From Chitinophagales bacterium (GTDB lineage: Bacteria > Bacteroidota > Bacteroidia > Chitinophagales > UBA8649), in the NCBI GenBank assembly GCA_016777395.1, contig JADHRO010000023.1:1-14959 (forward strand): a stretch of DNA of 14,959 bases, written 5' to 3'. Below are positions 7,513-14,959 of the stretch, piece after piece (positions within the stretch are counted from its first letter, which is position 1; every line of letters begins with the position of its first letter). The position numbers and the translations under genes were made by a program. The notes under the pieces were generated by a model. The model made no database searches. It saw only the letters and a program-made list of their open reading frames with translations, and had not been told where the DNA came from.

Positions 7513-7576
7513 TCCCCACTAAATACGGAAGGACTCACTAGAAGGTTTCATTTTTGTTACTTTTTTTTATTTTATT

Positions 7577-7590
7577 CGCATTTTTTTTGC
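7577..7590 (+). repeat. 14-base direct repeat, copy 1
   Basis: CGCATTTTTTTTGC occurs here and again at 7860-7873, both in the gap before maeB. The core is a T8 tract ending in TTTG, so both copies contain a possible -33 promoter tetramer, but neither has a good -7 element at the usual distance. Confidence 0.4.
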
Positions 7591-7662
7591 CTCGCTAAAT
7601 ATAAACCGTTGGTATACAAGGATAAACAAGCTAAAAAAAAATTATAATTTATTGCTTTTTAA

Positions 7663-7812
7663 AGGCTATTTAAACATCTAATTGAAAACACTATAGATGA
7701 CCCTCGATATCATGTAGTTTCCGATTATGTGGACTTAGAAGTCTAGAGAGATTCACGAACCTTTATTAATATTACTGTAGATAATACAAAACAAGCTCCA
7801 TTAAAAATTTAG
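7663..7812 (+). pseudogene. Possible decayed coding fragment
   Basis: One plus-strand frame is open from after a TAA at 7660 to a TAG at 7810, apart from one TAG at 7744. It reads protein-like stretches: LFKHLIENTIDDPRYHVVSD before the internal stop and RDSRTFINITVDNTKQAPLK after it. There is no start codon in a sensible place. It could be the remains of a gene or a chance open frame of about 50 codons. I do not recognise the family. Confidence 0.2.
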
Positions 7813-7839
7813 TGCTAAAATTACAAGTCTAAATAGGCC

Positions 7840-7856
7840 CAATCAACAACTGATTG
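7840..7856. repeat. Small inverted repeat upstream of maeB
   Basis: CAATCA (7840-7845) and TGATTG (7851-7856) are perfectly complementary around a five-base spacer. A T8 tract starts seven bases later, which is too far for a classical terminator. It could be a weak terminator or an operator; chance is also possible. Confidence 0.3.
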
Positions 7857-7859
7857 AAG

Positions 7860-7873
7860 CGCATTTTTTTTGC
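7860..7873 (+). repeat. 14-base direct repeat, copy 2
   Basis: Exact second copy of CGCATTTTTTTTGC (first at 7577-7590), about 100 bases before the maeB start. Confidence 0.4.
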
Positions 7874-7946
7874 AGACACTGCTCTTTTTATTGTTCTATT
7901 TCAAAATATTTAGACTTTAGCTAGCCTTTCACTCTGTTGAAATATG

Positions 7947-7954
7947 TACCTTTA
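7947..7954 (+). promoter_or_regulatory. Possible maeB -7 promoter element
   Basis: TACCTTTA matches seven of eight positions counted over TAnnTTTG (the last G is A) and lies 19 bases before the maeB ATG, leaving a short leader. A proper -33 TTTG is missing at the usual spacing; only CTTT at 7926-7929 comes close. Confidence 0.3.
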
Positions 7955-7973
7955 ACTTACCAAACCATGCAAC

Positions 7974-10235
7974 ATGAAAACAAACAAGCAAGAAGCTCTC
8001 GATTACCACAGTCAAGGTAGGAAAGGGAAGATTGAAGTTATACCAAGTAAACCAACGAGCACTCAACGCGATTTGTCTTTGGCGTATTCACCCGGCGTAG
8101 CCGAACCCTGTATAGCAATTCATGAGAATCCCGAAGATGTTTATAAATACACAGCTAAAGGAAACTTAGTCGCTGTCATATCCAATGGAACTGCTGTTTT
8201 AGGACTAGGTGACTTAGGGCCTGAAGCATCTAAACCCGTAATGGAAGGAAAGGGCTTATTATTCAAGATCTTTGCAGATATTGATGTTTTTGATATCGAG
8301 ATTAACGAGACTGATGTGGATGCTTTCGTAAAAACGGTTAAAGCCATTGCCCCCACTTTTGGCGGAATTAATTTAGAAGATTTAAAAGCTCCTGAAGCTT
8401 TTGAAATAGAGCGCCGGCTCAAAGAAGAATTGCAGATTCCAATCATGCATGACGACCAGCACGGTACAGCGATAATCTCTTCAGCTGCCTTGTTAAATGC
8501 ATTAGAGATTGCAGAAAAGAAAATAGGAAATGTAAAAGTTATCATCAATGGAGCCGGCGCATCAGCTATATCTTGTGCGAAATTGTATATAGCTCTTGGT
8601 GTTAAAAAGAATAACATCTATATGTTTGATTCTAAAGGTTTAATTACATCGCAGCGAGAAAACCTCGATGAGCATAAGCAGTTGTTTGCTCGTAAAGATG
8701 GAGAAATCTCCTTATTGGAAGCCATGAAAGATGCGGATGTTTTCCTGGGCTTATCCAAAGGCAACGTAATTGCCAAGAGTATGATAAAAAGCATGGCAAA
8801 TAATCCCATTGTCTTTGCTCTAGCCAATCCTGATCCAGAGATTCCCTATGCGGAAGCCATCGCTGCGCGTAAGGATATTATCATGGCCACTGGTCGAAGT
8901 GATCATCCTAATCAGGTAAACAATGTATTGGGTTTCCCCTTCATTTTTAGAGGGGCCTTAGATGTCAGAGCAACTTGTATCAATGAAGAAATGAAATTGG
9001 CTGCTGTGAAGGCCATAGCAAAAATTGCTAAGGAAACCGTTCCTGAAGAAGTGAATGAAGCCTACAGCGAAAGAAATCTCAGCTTCGGTAGAGAGCTGAT
9101 TATACCTAAACCATTAGACCCTCGGCTTATATCAAGAATAGCTCCAGCTGTAGCTAAAGCTGCTATGGAAAGCGGTGTGGCTAAAGCGCCAATAACTGAC
9201 TGGGACCGATATGATTTAGAATTAAAGAAAAGATTAGGACTTGATAACAAGCTAATCAAGAACATTACCCAACGGGCCAAAAAGAAAGCTAAAAAAGTAG
9301 TTTTTGCAGAAGCGGATAATTATAAAATTCTAAAAGCAGCCTATCTTGCTCATGACGAAGGAATTGCAATCCCTATCCTCTTAGGCAACAAAGAGAAAAT
9401 CTATGATATGATGGAAGAGTATAACCTTCAATTTAAATGTAAAGTTATTGATCCACGTGAAAAGTCAGAAAAGGCAAGGCGAGCGAAATACGCAAAAATC
9501 TTATTTGATAAAAGAAAGCGTAGAGGTTTGACTTTATACGAAGCAGAAAAATTGATGCATGAAAGAAACTATTTTGGCTCAGCTATGGTAGAGACAGCCG
9601 ATGCAGATGCACTGATTTCAGGATTAACAAGGAATTATTCGACTGCCATTAAACCCGCTTTGCAGGTTATTGGCATAGAGAAGGGTGTTTCAAGAATTGC
9701 TGGCATGTATATTATGATTACAAAAGATGGTCCTTTCTTTTTTGCTGATACCACAGTAAATTTGAATCCTTGCGCTGAAGAGATAGCAGATATAACTAAG
9801 CTAGTTGTTCGTGAAGTAAGGAAGCTGAATATTGAACCAAGAGTAGCACTTCTCTCCTACTCTAATTTCGGTTCAAATGAAGGAGAGGATGCTGTAAAAA
9901 TGGGAAATGCTTTGAAGATACTCAAAGCGGATAAAGACCTCATTGTTGATGGTGATATTCAAGCAAATTTTGCGCTGAACACAGAATTAGTAAATGACTT
10001 CTTCAGTTTCTCTGCCTTGGCAAAAAAAAGTGCAAACACCCTAATCTTTCCCAACCTATCTTCCGGCAACATTTCTTCCAAGTTGATACAGGAAATGACG
10101 CAAGTTGAATCTATTGGACCAGTACTTTTAGGTATGAAAAAACCGGTCCACGTGTTACAAATTGGTTCCTCAGTTCGTGAAATACTAAATATGGTAAGCA
10201 TCGCAGTGACAGATGCGCAAGGCAAAAAATTTTAA
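7974..10235 (+). CDS. maeB: NADP-dependent malic enzyme with C-terminal phosphotransacetylase-like domain
   Basis: 753 residues, the normal length of the MaeB fusion. The family oxidatively decarboxylates malate to pyruvate and CO2, producing NADPH in the cytoplasm. The malic enzyme part covers about 1-425. AYSPGVAEP (37-45) carries the catalytic Tyr (Y38), the general-base Lys is K93 in EGKGLLFK, the metal ligands are E135 and D136 in NLEDLKAPE plus D160 and D161 in HDDQHGTA, and the nucleotide loop GAGASA is at 193-198. Residues about 430-753 form a phosphate acetyl/butyryl transferase domain with SGLTRNYSTAIKPALQ and NPCAEEIADI motifs. In studied MaeB proteins this domain is not a working transferase and instead lets acetyl-CoA inhibit the enzyme. 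The gene is transcribed alone and converges on leuS. Confidence 0.96.
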   Translation: MKTNKQEALDYHSQGRKGKIEVIPSKPTSTQRDLSLAYSPGVAEPCIAIHENPEDVYKYTAKGNLVAVISNGTAVLGLGDLGPEASKPVMEGKGLLFKIFADIDVFDIEINETDVDAFVKTVKAIAPTFGGINLEDLKAPEAFEIERRLKEELQIPIMHDDQHGTAIISSAALLNALEIAEKKIGNVKVIINGAGASAISCAKLYIALGVKKNNIYMFDSKGLITSQRENLDEHKQLFARKDGEISLLEAMKDADVFLGLSKGNVIAKSMIKSMANNPIVFALANPDPEIPYAEAIAARKDIIMATGRSDHPNQVNNVLGFPFIFRGALDVRATCINEEMKLAAVKAIAKIAKETVPEEVNEAYSERNLSFGRELIIPKPLDPRLISRIAPAVAKAAMESGVAKAPITDWDRYDLELKKRLGLDNKLIKNITQRAKKKAKKVVFAEADNYKILKAAYLAHDEGIAIPILLGNKEKIYDMMEEYNLQFKCKVIDPREKSEKARRAKYAKILFDKRKRRGLTLYEAEKLMHERNYFGSAMVETADADALISGLTRNYSTAIKPALQVIGIEKGVSRIAGMYIMITKDGPFFFADTTVNLNPCAEEIADITKLVVREVRKLNIEPRVALLSYSNFGSNEGEDAVKMGNALKILKADKDLIVDGDIQANFALNTELVNDFFSFSALAKKSANTLIFPNLSSGNISSKLIQEMTQVESIGPVLLGMKKPVHVLQIGSSVREILNMVSIAVTDAQGKKF

Positions 10236-10255
10236 GCGCGTAGATTAGATTAAGG

Positions 10256-10273
10256 CTTGTAAAGCAATACAAG
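10256..10273. terminator. Weak hairpin between convergent maeB and leuS
   Basis: CTTGTA (10256-10261) pairs with TACAAG (10268-10273) around a six-base loop, within the 52-base gap between the two convergent stop codons. Flanking sequence can extend it imperfectly. There is no T-run after it on either strand, so its role as a terminator is uncertain. Confidence 0.35.
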
Positions 10274-10287
10274 CGATTACAAGTAAA

Positions 10288-13077
10288 TTAGACTACGATA
10301 TTCACTATTCGTCCAGGAACGAAGATGAATTTTCGGAGCTCTTTACCTTCTACCCATTTCTGAACAACCGCATTAGCCAATACCTGAGCTTTCGCATCTT
10401 CTTGCAAAATATCTGCTGCTAAATCAATCTTTACGCGCATTTTCCCATTGATGGAAACCGGATAATTAATCACGGATTCCGTCAGATACTTTTCTTCAAA
10501 TTCTGGATAAGACACATCTTTTACAACAGAGCTTTCATGACCCAATTGTTCCCAAAGTTCTTCTGAAATATGGGGCGCAAATGGCGATAATAACTTAAGC
10601 AATTCAGTCAATACAGCGCGATTATTACATTTCATTTCACCCAAATCATTTACACAAATCATAAATGCGGATACACAGGTATTGAAAGAAAAGCGCTCTA
10701 CATCGTCATTTACTTTTTTGATACACGTATGCAAGACTTTCATCTCTTTCTCAGAGGCTTTGCCATCAGATACTACAAAATTATCCGCCGTATCATGAAA
10801 GAGATTCCAAGTTTTACGCAAGAACTTAGCAACACCATCAATTCCTTTTGTTTGCCAGGGTTTGTGATTCTCAATAGGTCCAAGAAACATTTCAAACATT
10901 CGAAAACAATCCGCCCCGTATTGCTCAATAACATCATCAGGGCTCACGACATTATGCTTGGACTTAGACATTTTCTCTACCTCATGACCAACAATGTATT
11001 TACCATCTTCTAGCACAAATTCAGCATTTGCATGCTCTGGACGCCATTTCTTTAGTCCTTCTAGATCCAATTCTCCCTTATCATTGACCAAATCAATAGC
11101 CACATGTATAGGATTCGTATCATAAGTATCTTTCAAATTATAGGAGACATATTTGTTTTCACCAAGCACCTTATATTCAAAAGCACTCTCTCCCTGAATC
11201 ATTCCTTGGTTAATTAATTTCTTGAATGGCTCTTGTGTTGGGACATAAGCTAAATCGTATAAGAATTTATGCCAAAAACGCGCATACATTAGATGACCTA
11301 CTGCGTGTTCTGTGCCTCCGACATACAAATCCACATCTTGCCAATAAGCTAAAGCTGCTGGACTGCAAAATTCATTCGAGTTATTCGGATCCATATACCG
11401 CAAAAAATACCAAGAACTACCAGCATTACCCGGCATTGTATCCGTATCAATTGGCATGCCTTTATACTTCCAATCTTGCACTTTACTTAGTGGAGCTTTA
11501 CCATTTATAGGTTTTATATCCTCCATTTGTGGCAATTCTAAAGGCAACTCCTCTTCAGGCAACTGATGAGCAATTCCCTCTTGATCGTAAGCAATAGGAA
11601 ACGGTTCTCCCCAATAGCGCTGTCGACTAAAATTTGCATCGCGAAGTTTATAATTGACCTTCAAATTCCCCCTGCCCTTATCTTCAAGATATTTAATCGC
11701 TAACGGGATAGCCGCTTTCACCTCCAAGCCATTCAAAAAATCTGAATTAATCATCTTACCTAATTTGTCGGCGTTTGTAGCATCAGGATAGTCCGATTTA
11801 TCGCAGATATCAATGATTTCAATTTCAAACTTTGTCGCAAAAGCATGATCCCGATCATCATCACTTGGAACAGCCATAATAGCACCTGTACCGTAATCAA
11901 CTAATACATATTCACTGATCCAAATTGGAATTTGCTTTCCAGTAAATGGATGAATCGCGTAGGCTCCAGTAAACTCCCCACTGACTTCTTTCGAGGCTTG
12001 TCGATCTACATTAGACTTGCTTTTAGCGCGAGCTTTGTATGCCTTTACCCTTTCAATATTCTCAGCACTTGTCAATTGATTAACCAAAGGATGTTCTGGT
12101 GCTAACACCATAAACGTAACTCCAAAAATAGTATCTGGACGAGTAGTAAATACTTCCAGGGTTTGGTTTCCTTCCTCTGCGTTGGAAGGATTTGGTTTAG
12201 GAGCAAGTTCAAAAACAACTTTCGCTCCCTCACTCTTTCCAATCCAGTTTTCTTGCTGCGCTTTCAAACTTTCAGACCACTCTAAATCTTGAATACTATT
12301 CAATAATCGTTCGGCATATGCAGTTATTCTCAAACTCCATTGCAACAATGGCTTTTGCACTACAGGGTGACCTCCTCGCTCAGAGAATCCATTGATTACC
12401 TCATCATTGGCCAGCACAGTTCCAAGGGCTTCACACCAATTAACAAAGGAAACTTTGCGAAACGCTAATCGATAATGCATTAAGATTTCTTCTTGCTCTT
12501 TCTTTGAAAACGCCTTCCATTCTTCCGCAGTAAACTCTCCTGAATAATCAGTGAAAGCCGAAGTTTTTAAATTTCCATCCGTTTCAAACTGCTCCATCAA
12601 AAAGCTGATGGGTTGGGCTTTATCAGCAGTCGTGCAGTAACAATAGTTAAACATTTTAGTAAATATCCACTGCGTCCATTTATAATAACTTGGATCACTG
12701 GTGATTACTTCCCTACTCCAGTCAAATGATAATCCTATCAAATTTAATTGTCTTTTGTAGGTAGCAATATTCTCTGCAGTTGTCTGACTAGGATGTTTTC
12801 CAGTTTCAATGGCATATTGCTCTGCGGGCAAACCAAAGGCATCAAATCCCATGGGGTGCAATACATTGAAGCCTTTTAAGCGTTTATAGCGCGAATAGAT
12901 ATCGCTGGCAACATAACCTAAGGGATGCCCAACATGCAAGCCACTACCGGAAGGATAGGGAAACATATCTAAAACATAAAATTTAGGCTTAGAAGTATCT
13001 AATTCAACCTTATAGCTTTGCTCTTCTTTCCATCTACTTTGCCACTTCGTTCTAAGTGCTCTAGGATTATATGCCAT
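10288..13077 (-). CDS. leuS: Leucyl-tRNA synthetase
   Basis: 929 residues; attaches leucine to tRNA(Leu). The class I HIGH motif is HVGH at 48-51 inside PYPSGSGLHVGHPLGY, and KMSKS is at 702-706. The CP1 editing domain is present, with the Thr-rich TTRPDT stretch and GAIMAVPSDDDRDHAF, whose Asp is needed to remove mischarged amino acids, so proofreading is probably intact. Length exceeds the usual 860 or so of E. coli because of extra segments around residues 180-210 and before KMSKS, which I associate with Bacteroidota enzymes. The start at ATG 13077 gives the standard MAYNPRALRTKWQ beginning. The frame extends to a GTG at 13125, but those extra 16 residues overlap a perfect -7 promoter element and have no family similarity. 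Confidence 0.96.
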   Translation of the reverse strand: MAYNPRALRTKWQSRWKEEQSYKVELDTSKPKFYVLDMFPYPSGSGLHVGHPLGYVASDIYSRYKRLKGFNVLHPMGFDAFGLPAEQYAIETGKHPSQTTAENIATYKRQLNLIGLSFDWSREVITSDPSYYKWTQWIFTKMFNYCYCTTADKAQPISFLMEQFETDGNLKTSAFTDYSGEFTAEEWKAFSKKEQEEILMHYRLAFRKVSFVNWCEALGTVLANDEVINGFSERGGHPVVQKPLLQWSLRITAYAERLLNSIQDLEWSESLKAQQENWIGKSEGAKVVFELAPKPNPSNAEEGNQTLEVFTTRPDTIFGVTFMVLAPEHPLVNQLTSAENIERVKAYKARAKSKSNVDRQASKEVSGEFTGAYAIHPFTGKQIPIWISEYVLVDYGTGAIMAVPSDDDRDHAFATKFEIEIIDICDKSDYPDATNADKLGKMINSDFLNGLEVKAAIPLAIKYLEDKGRGNLKVNYKLRDANFSRQRYWGEPFPIAYDQEGIAHQLPEEELPLELPQMEDIKPINGKAPLSKVQDWKYKGMPIDTDTMPGNAGSSWYFLRYMDPNNSNEFCSPAALAYWQDVDLYVGGTEHAVGHLMYARFWHKFLYDLAYVPTQEPFKKLINQGMIQGESAFEYKVLGENKYVSYNLKDTYDTNPIHVAIDLVNDKGELDLEGLKKWRPEHANAEFVLEDGKYIVGHEVEKMSKSKHNVVSPDDVIEQYGADCFRMFEMFLGPIENHKPWQTKGIDGVAKFLRKTWNLFHDTADNFVVSDGKASEKEMKVLHTCIKKVNDDVERFSFNTCVSAFMICVNDLGEMKCNNRAVLTELLKLLSPFAPHISEELWEQLGHESSVVKDVSYPEFEEKYLTESVINYPVSINGKMRVKIDLAADILQEDAKAQVLANAVVQKWVEGKELRKFIFVPGRIVNIVV

Positions 13078-13106
13078 AAATAAATTATTTATTGATAATA
13101 AGACTA

Positions 13107-13114
13107 CAAATTTA
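13107..13114 (-). promoter_or_regulatory. Candidate leuS promoter (-7 element)
   Basis: Read on the minus strand this is TAAATTTG, a match to TAnnTTTG at every fixed base, 29 bases upstream of the leuS ATG. That would leave a leader of about 25 bases. The -33 partner is weak. It sits in the 76-base gap after the EamA gene, so leuS may have its own promoter in addition to any readthrough from the upstream operon. Confidence 0.45.
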
Positions 13115-13153
13115 AAAGATTTCACGCACGTAACGCCCTAATTCGATAAAGAT

Positions 13154-14008
13154 TTATACAATAATTTTAGCCTTGTTCACTTTGGTAAACCATAAATTCA
13201 AGAGAACACCGCAAACTACCAAACTTATTCCAAGCAAAGTTATCCATCCATAGTCGTCTTTAAAAAACACATAACCAATAACAATCGCATAAACAATCGT
13301 TAAGTAACGGACTATACTTACTTTTCCTACCTCTTCCAATTGCAATGCTTTGGTCATATTTACCTGTGCAATTTGCGTTGAAATGCCAATACCAATCAAA
13401 ATTAAATATTCCATCATGTTCGGCTGAACCCACTTAAAATAAGTCAAAATTCCGGCAACGGGTAAGGCGATTAAAGGAAAATAAAAAACGACTACCAGGG
13501 GATGATCGGTATCTTTCAATTTCCGGATCATATTATAAGCTAGGGCCGAAATAAAAGCAGCTAATATGGCCAGTAAGAAATATAGAATAGACATATTTGG
13601 GTTAAAACCCTTAATTATTGCAACTCCAGCAAATGAAACTAAGAAAAAGAACCATTGTGGCAACGCCACTCGTTCCTTTAAGATAAAAATAGCAAGAATA
13701 GTCGTGAAAATTGGAGACAATTGCATGATGGTGACTGCCGAAGCAAATGGCATCTTTTGTAAACAAAGGAAATAAAGAGACAAGGCCACCAAGCCAAATA
13801 GGCCGCGTAAAAACAAGATGGATTTATTATTTCCCAAAAATGAAATTCCTAATCGCTTAATCATTATGGCACTAATGACTAGCGTAACTAAACTTCTAAA
13901 AAACACAATTTCGATAGCAGGTATATTATCGAGATACTTAACCCCAACATTCATAAAAGAGAAGAATATACCAGCCACAAGCATGTGCTTTATCCCCTTG
14001 GATAACAT
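13154..14008 (-). CDS. EamA/DMT-family membrane transporter
   Basis: 284 residues, very hydrophobic, with about ten predicted membrane helices in two homologous halves (about 5-135 and 140-278). This is the standard layout of the drug/metabolite transporter superfamily. The first half ends in the family hallmark LSPIFTTILAIFILKER (97-113), and the second half has the matching RYLTIVYAIVIGYVFFKD. Family members export amino acids, metabolites or drugs; some resemble S-adenosylmethionine or threonine/homoserine exporters. Nothing here fixes the substrate. The start is ATG 14008, with three bases between it and the stop codon of the enoyl-CoA isomerase gene, so translation is probably coupled. 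Confidence 0.88.
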   Translation of the reverse strand: MLSKGIKHMLVAGIFFSFMNVGVKYLDNIPAIEIVFFRSLVTLVISAIMIKRLGISFLGNNKSILFLRGLFGLVALSLYFLCLQKMPFASAVTIMQLSPIFTTILAIFILKERVALPQWFFFLVSFAGVAIIKGFNPNMSILYFLLAILAAFISALAYNMIRKLKDTDHPLVVVFYFPLIALPVAGILTYFKWVQPNMMEYLILIGIGISTQIAQVNMTKALQLEEVGKVSIVRYLTIVYAIVIGYVFFKDDYGWITLLGISLVVCGVLLNLWFTKVNKAKIIV

Positions 14009-14011
14009 GAA

Positions 14012-14773
14012 TTACTTTTTGGTGAGTTGTTGAACTAAATCACCCAATATTTTACGGGTATCTTCACTCCACCAGTGCTTTGAAATTTCCGCCTTAAGCG
14101 GTTCGTCAAAAGCAACATAATGGGCCAATAAAGCAGCGCGCATATTTAATTTACTATGCGTCCAAGTTCGTTGATTAAAACTGAAATATTTCTGCAAACG
14201 AGATTTGGCGGCTTCCAAAACATTGCCTTCCTCAACACATTCATCAATCAAACCGTTATCAAGCGCTTCAGAAACAGATAATAACTTACCTTCCAAAATA
14301 AATTGCATCGCTCGTCTCGAGCCTATGCAGTTTTCATAAAGGTGATAAATAAATTTTGGCATTACAATACCCACAGGCACTTCATTCAATCCAATTCGAT
14401 ACTTACCTTCTGCCATAATCCGATAATCACAGCATAGTGCAAGCACACATCCGCCTGCAGGAGAATGCCCAGTTATAGAACCAATTAAGGGTTTCGGGAA
14501 AGACAGCATAGCCTTTATCGCTGAAAATAAAGATTCAAATAATTCTATAACTTGATGCTCATCGTATGCATACAACTCAATTACATCTAGTCCAGCTGAA
14601 AAAAATCGTTCTTTTCCGGTCAATATAACTCCATGAATATCAGAATTGCTCGCTAAGTCATTAAAACAAGTAAGCAAATCCTTCAGCATTTCAGTATTAA
14701 TAGGATTCGCGCTTCCCCTGTCCAATTGAACTATGGCGTAATTATTTTCTCTAGTAACTTTTAATGTATTCAT
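14012..14773 (-). CDS. Delta3,delta2-enoyl-CoA isomerase (crotonase superfamily, mitochondrial ECI1-like)
   Basis: 253 residues, one crotonase domain. The first oxyanion-hole segment is FSAGLD (58-63), and the second is SPAGGC (104-109) within HSPAGGCVLALCCDYRI. Of the two glutamates of true enoyl-CoA hydratase, the first (E144 in rat) is replaced by V110, while the second is kept as E131 in IGLNEVPVGI. That is the pattern of mitochondrial delta3,delta2-enoyl-CoA isomerase, whose single catalytic Glu (E165) lies in GLNE. CDYRI and GLNE..LGI also match human ECI1 as I recall it. The expected reaction moves a 3-enoyl double bond to the 2-trans position, so that beta-oxidation of unsaturated acids can continue. 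Other crotonase functions cannot be excluded. It lies six bases after an unknown membrane protein gene and three bases before an EamA transporter gene. Confidence 0.82.
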   Translation of the reverse strand: MNTLKVTRENNYAIVQLDRGSANPINTEMLKDLLTCFNDLASNSDIHGVILTGKERFFSAGLDVIELYAYDEHQVIELFESLFSAIKAMLSFPKPLIGSITGHSPAGGCVLALCCDYRIMAEGKYRIGLNEVPVGIVMPKFIYHLYENCIGSRRAMQFILEGKLLSVSEALDNGLIDECVEEGNVLEAAKSRLQKYFSFNQRTWTHSKLNMRAALLAHYVAFDEPLKAEISKHWWSEDTRKILGDLVQQLTKK

Positions 14774-14779
14774 TATTTC

Positions 14780-14959
14780 CTAAATCCAACCAGTTCCCAT
14801 ATTTCTGAAGGGCCATGGTATTGTGACTAAAATAATTAGTAAAGCAATCACAAAAAAAGTGAATGTGGTTTTATGCTTCGCTAAGTCATCAGTTAATTTT
14901 TTTGATTTTATACGGCCTACAGTAATCAATGCAATAGCTACGAGCATACCCACAATATG
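14780..14959 (-). CDS. C-terminal part of an unknown small membrane protein (5' end outside the window)
   Basis: The last 59 residues of a frame that runs off the window edge. Two hydrophobic segments are visible (about VGMLVAIALITVG and FFVIALLIILVTI), separated by a basic, charged loop (RIKSKKLTDDLAKHKTT). The tail PWPFRNMGTGWI is rich in aromatics. This looks like the two last membrane helices of a small integral membrane protein with its charged loop probably cytoplasmic. I recall similar PWPFR-type ends in uncharacterised Bacteroidota membrane proteins but cannot name a function. The stop is six bases before the isomerase ATG, so it is probably the upstream gene of the same operon. Confidence 0.65.
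   Translation of the reverse strand, partial: HIVGMLVAIALITVGRIKSKKLTDDLAKHKTTFTFFVIALLIILVTIPWPFRNMGTGWI

Larger units (their letters stand above)
7405..7973. other. Long intergenic region between the M16 peptidase gene and maeB
   Basis: No intact gene is visible in these 569 bases. In order they hold a terminator hairpin, a CTAA-rich tract with stops in all three forward frames, two tandem hairpins, a T-rich stretch (about 7555-7590), an open but start-less frame with one internal stop (7663-7812), a small inverted repeat (7840-7856), a second T8 tract (7864-7871), and the maeB leader. These items are listed separately. Confidence 0.6.

Noticed and set aside
8141..8617. 158-codon minus-strand open frame within maeB, and other antisense frames in maeB, leuS and the EamA gene
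   Set aside because: All are antisense to strongly conserved genes, with compositions expected from complementary codons.
13079..13093. AT-only inverted repeat AATAAAT-T-ATTTATT just upstream of the leuS ATG
   Set aside because: Such palindromes are common by chance in AT-only stretches, and there is no second copy or known operator match.

Overview
The window reads as chromosomal DNA of a member of the Bacteroidota. It is AT-rich, its starts lack obvious Shine-Dalgarno sequences, and two places match the phylum's TAnnTTTG -7 promoter element. The first gene ends in a type IX secretion (T9SS) sorting domain, and DnaX and LeuRS have the forms I associate with Bacteroidota. The sequence does not let me name a class or genus with confidence. 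I see no rRNA, tRNA, CRISPR array, integrase, transposase or phage gene. Most of the window is ordinary housekeeping and lipid-metabolism content.

Layout. (1) Positions 1-1417, plus strand: the 3' part of a secreted kelch-repeat protein, a strong hairpin terminator, then a hotdog-fold acyl-CoA thioesterase. (2) 1529-2407, minus strand: a short-chain dehydrogenase that closely resembles mitochondrial 2,4-dienoyl-CoA reductase. It is divergent from dnaX. The 332-base spacer between them holds a coding-like 32-codon minus-strand frame with no good start. (3) 2740-7404, plus strand: dnaX, then six bases later a lipoprotein M16 zinc peptidase, then a hairpin terminator. (4) 7405-7973: a 569-base gap with a three-frame stop tract, two near-identical tandem hairpins, T-tracts and a possible decayed coding fragment. 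(5) 7974-10235, plus strand: maeB, a malic enzyme fused to a phosphotransacetylase-like domain. (6) 10288-14959, minus strand, in transcription order: the end of an unknown membrane protein, a delta3,delta2-enoyl-CoA isomerase, an EamA/DMT transporter, and leuS. The first three are packed within 3-6 bases of each other. leuS follows after 76 bases and has its own candidate promoter.

How the genes fit together. Dienoyl-CoA reductase and delta3,delta2-enoyl-CoA isomerase are the two auxiliary enzymes needed to pass unsaturated fatty acids through beta-oxidation, and both copies look like the mitochondrial types. With the acyl-CoA thioesterase and malic enzyme (NADPH and pyruvate supply), this suggests an organism that degrades fatty acids, although the genes do not form one operon.

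The most interesting signal is inside dnaX. A run of ten A followed by G lies just after the clamp-loader core, and both alternative frames stop within five codons. This is the arrangement that makes the short gamma subunit in E. coli (ribosomal frameshifting) and Thermus (transcriptional slippage). I found no convincing wholly new system. The tandem hairpins at 7480-7512 and the orphan frame at 2532-2630 are the best candidates for undescribed elements.
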